DNA from: Parabacteroides chongii
GTDB taxonomy: Bacteria > Bacteroidota > Bacteroidia > Bacteroidales > Tannerellaceae
Length of the DNA: 64,000 bases
NCBI RefSeq assembly: GCF_029581355.1
Contig: NZ_CP120849.1
Location: 3,876,501-3,940,500 of the forward strand
Reading direction: 5' to 3'
Shown here one piece after another: positions 63,349-64,000 of the stretch. Below the pieces are notes generated by a model. The model worked only from the letters and a program-made list of their open reading frames with translations, had not been told where the DNA came from and did not search any database. The number at the start of each line of letters is the position of its first letter. Within the stretch, counting starts at the first letter, position 1. The position numbers were made by a program, and so were the translations under genes.

Positions 63349-64000
63349 TTACATCGTGCATGTAAACAGTATTTTGCGCTGATTGCCCCAGTTGTCGATC
63401 AGCGTAAGTACATGTTTGCCGGACGAGACCCGGCAGGCGATCTGGTGGTTGCCGGTGGTTTCGCCGAGGTAGGTGTCGTCGAGATGCCAGTAGATGGTTG
63501 CCTCTTCACGGGCGTGGGCGGCCTTGAAGATAAACTTTTCGCGTTTGCCGGAGAAGCCTTTCGGGAGGTATAAGACGGCATTATGTTCCGGGTAGATCAG
63601 TTCGATTTGCCCGGAACTTTTTGTTTGTTCGCATCCCGGTTTGATGGGCGGGAGGGGAACATAGTCGATATGGTAATTGCGGTAATAATATTCCTGGGAC
63701 GGAGGGAGGACGAACCAGGGGCGGGTGATCATCCGGTCGACCGACTCGCAGGAGCTGTTTACACGGAAACGTCCGTCAGCCGAGAGATGTATCAACTGAT
63801 GGTAAGGGCAGACAGGGGTATTGATGCCTGAACGGGGAATGTACAAACTATCTACCTGGTCGCATATCTGCGATGCTTTGTGACCGCTGCTGCGGCAGAT
63901 GGCTACCTTTTCCAGTTCGTCGTAAGGTATGTCGAACCAATCACCGCCGGGAAGCAAGGAGAACAGATCGAACAAGACAGGGGCGGCATTGCCTACACCG
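63349..64000 (-). CDS. pbpC: Penicillin-binding protein 1C, 3' part
   Basis: The C-terminal 217 or so residues. The frame is open to the right edge (GVGNAAPVLFDLFSLLPGG), so the start and the glycosyltransferase domain lie beyond the window. The visible part contains the end of the transpeptidase domain and the PBP1C C-terminal domain: SGINTPVCPYHQLIHLSADG, RPWFVLPPSQEYYYRNYH, LYLPKGFSGKREKFIF, LDDTYLGETTGNHQIA. PBP1C is a bifunctional wall synthase. It converges with the adhesin gene, with a 77-bp gap that shows no clear terminator. Confidence 0.88.
   Translation of the reverse strand, partial: GVGNAAPVLFDLFSLLPGGDWFDIPYDELEKVAICRSSGHKASQICDQVDSLYIPRSGINTPVCPYHQLIHLSADGRFRVNSSCESVDRMITRPWFVLPPSQEYYYRNYHIDYVPLPPIKPGCEQTKSSGQIELIYPEHNAVLYLPKGFSGKREKFIFKAAHAREEATIYWHLDDTYLGETTGNHQIACRVSSGKHVLTLIDNWGNQRKILFTCTM

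Overview
The window looks like chromosome of a gut Bacteroidales bacterium, most likely a Parabacteroides or close Tannerellaceae relative. The reasons are: a SusC/SusD pair with secreted glycosidases and a hybrid two-component sensor; -7 boxes of the Bacteroidota form TAnnTTTG; the omega-like RNA polymerase subunit of this phylum; an FimA/Mfa-type fimbrial operon; and type IX secretion sorting domains of both kinds (CHU_C/type B at 27.6-29.0 kb, type A at the end of the 1868-residue protein), which are usual in Tannerellaceae and Porphyromonas but not in Bacteroides proper. The species call is inference.

Layout. 0-7 kb: the end of a SusD-like gene, a metallophosphoesterase, an MFS transporter, phenylacetate-CoA ligase with an ACT-domain protein, bamD, the omega-like subunit and a DUF4293 membrane protein. 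7-25 kb: a SusC/SusD pair, a small secreted protein, an HU-like protein, a HigBA-type toxin-antitoxin pair, secreted GH2 beta-galactosidase and GH20 beta-hexosaminidase, and a 1308-residue hybrid sensor/AraC regulator. 25-37 kb: a PorT-like barrel, a LysM/periplasmic-binding protein, a CHU_C protein, a lytic transglycosylase, uvrA, YigZ, two Na+/H+ antiporters and small envelope proteins. 39.2-46.0 kb: a type I CRISPR-Cas interference operon (cas6-cas5-cas3-cas8-cas7) with no cas1, cas2 or cas4 in the window, and two arrays that diverge from a shared centre. 46-49.6 kb: a decay zone with a broken integrase, a DUF5053 cassette under a perfect palindrome, an HTH remnant, a gene fragment and an AAA ATPase killed by one stop codon. 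49.7-63.3 kb: a tyrosine recombinase, a segment bounded by 42-bp perfect inverted repeats, then a fimbrial operon ending in a giant T9SS-sorted adhesin candidate. The window closes in the 3' part of pbpC.

The strongest signals beyond ordinary genes are two probable invertible promoter segments: 20771-21091, between the GH20 gene and the hybrid sensor gene, and 50691-51164, between the recombinase and the fimbrial operon. Each holds a good Bacteroidota -7 box near its left end, pointing left. Inversion would move that promoter to face the sensor gene or the fimbrial operon. If so, both glycan sensing and surface fimbriae are phase-variable here.

Other unexplained structure includes two intergenic arrays with an exact 22-bp period, a 450-bp nested palindrome between the two glycosidase genes, heptad repeats forming a large inverted repeat, and the back-to-back CRISPR arrays.
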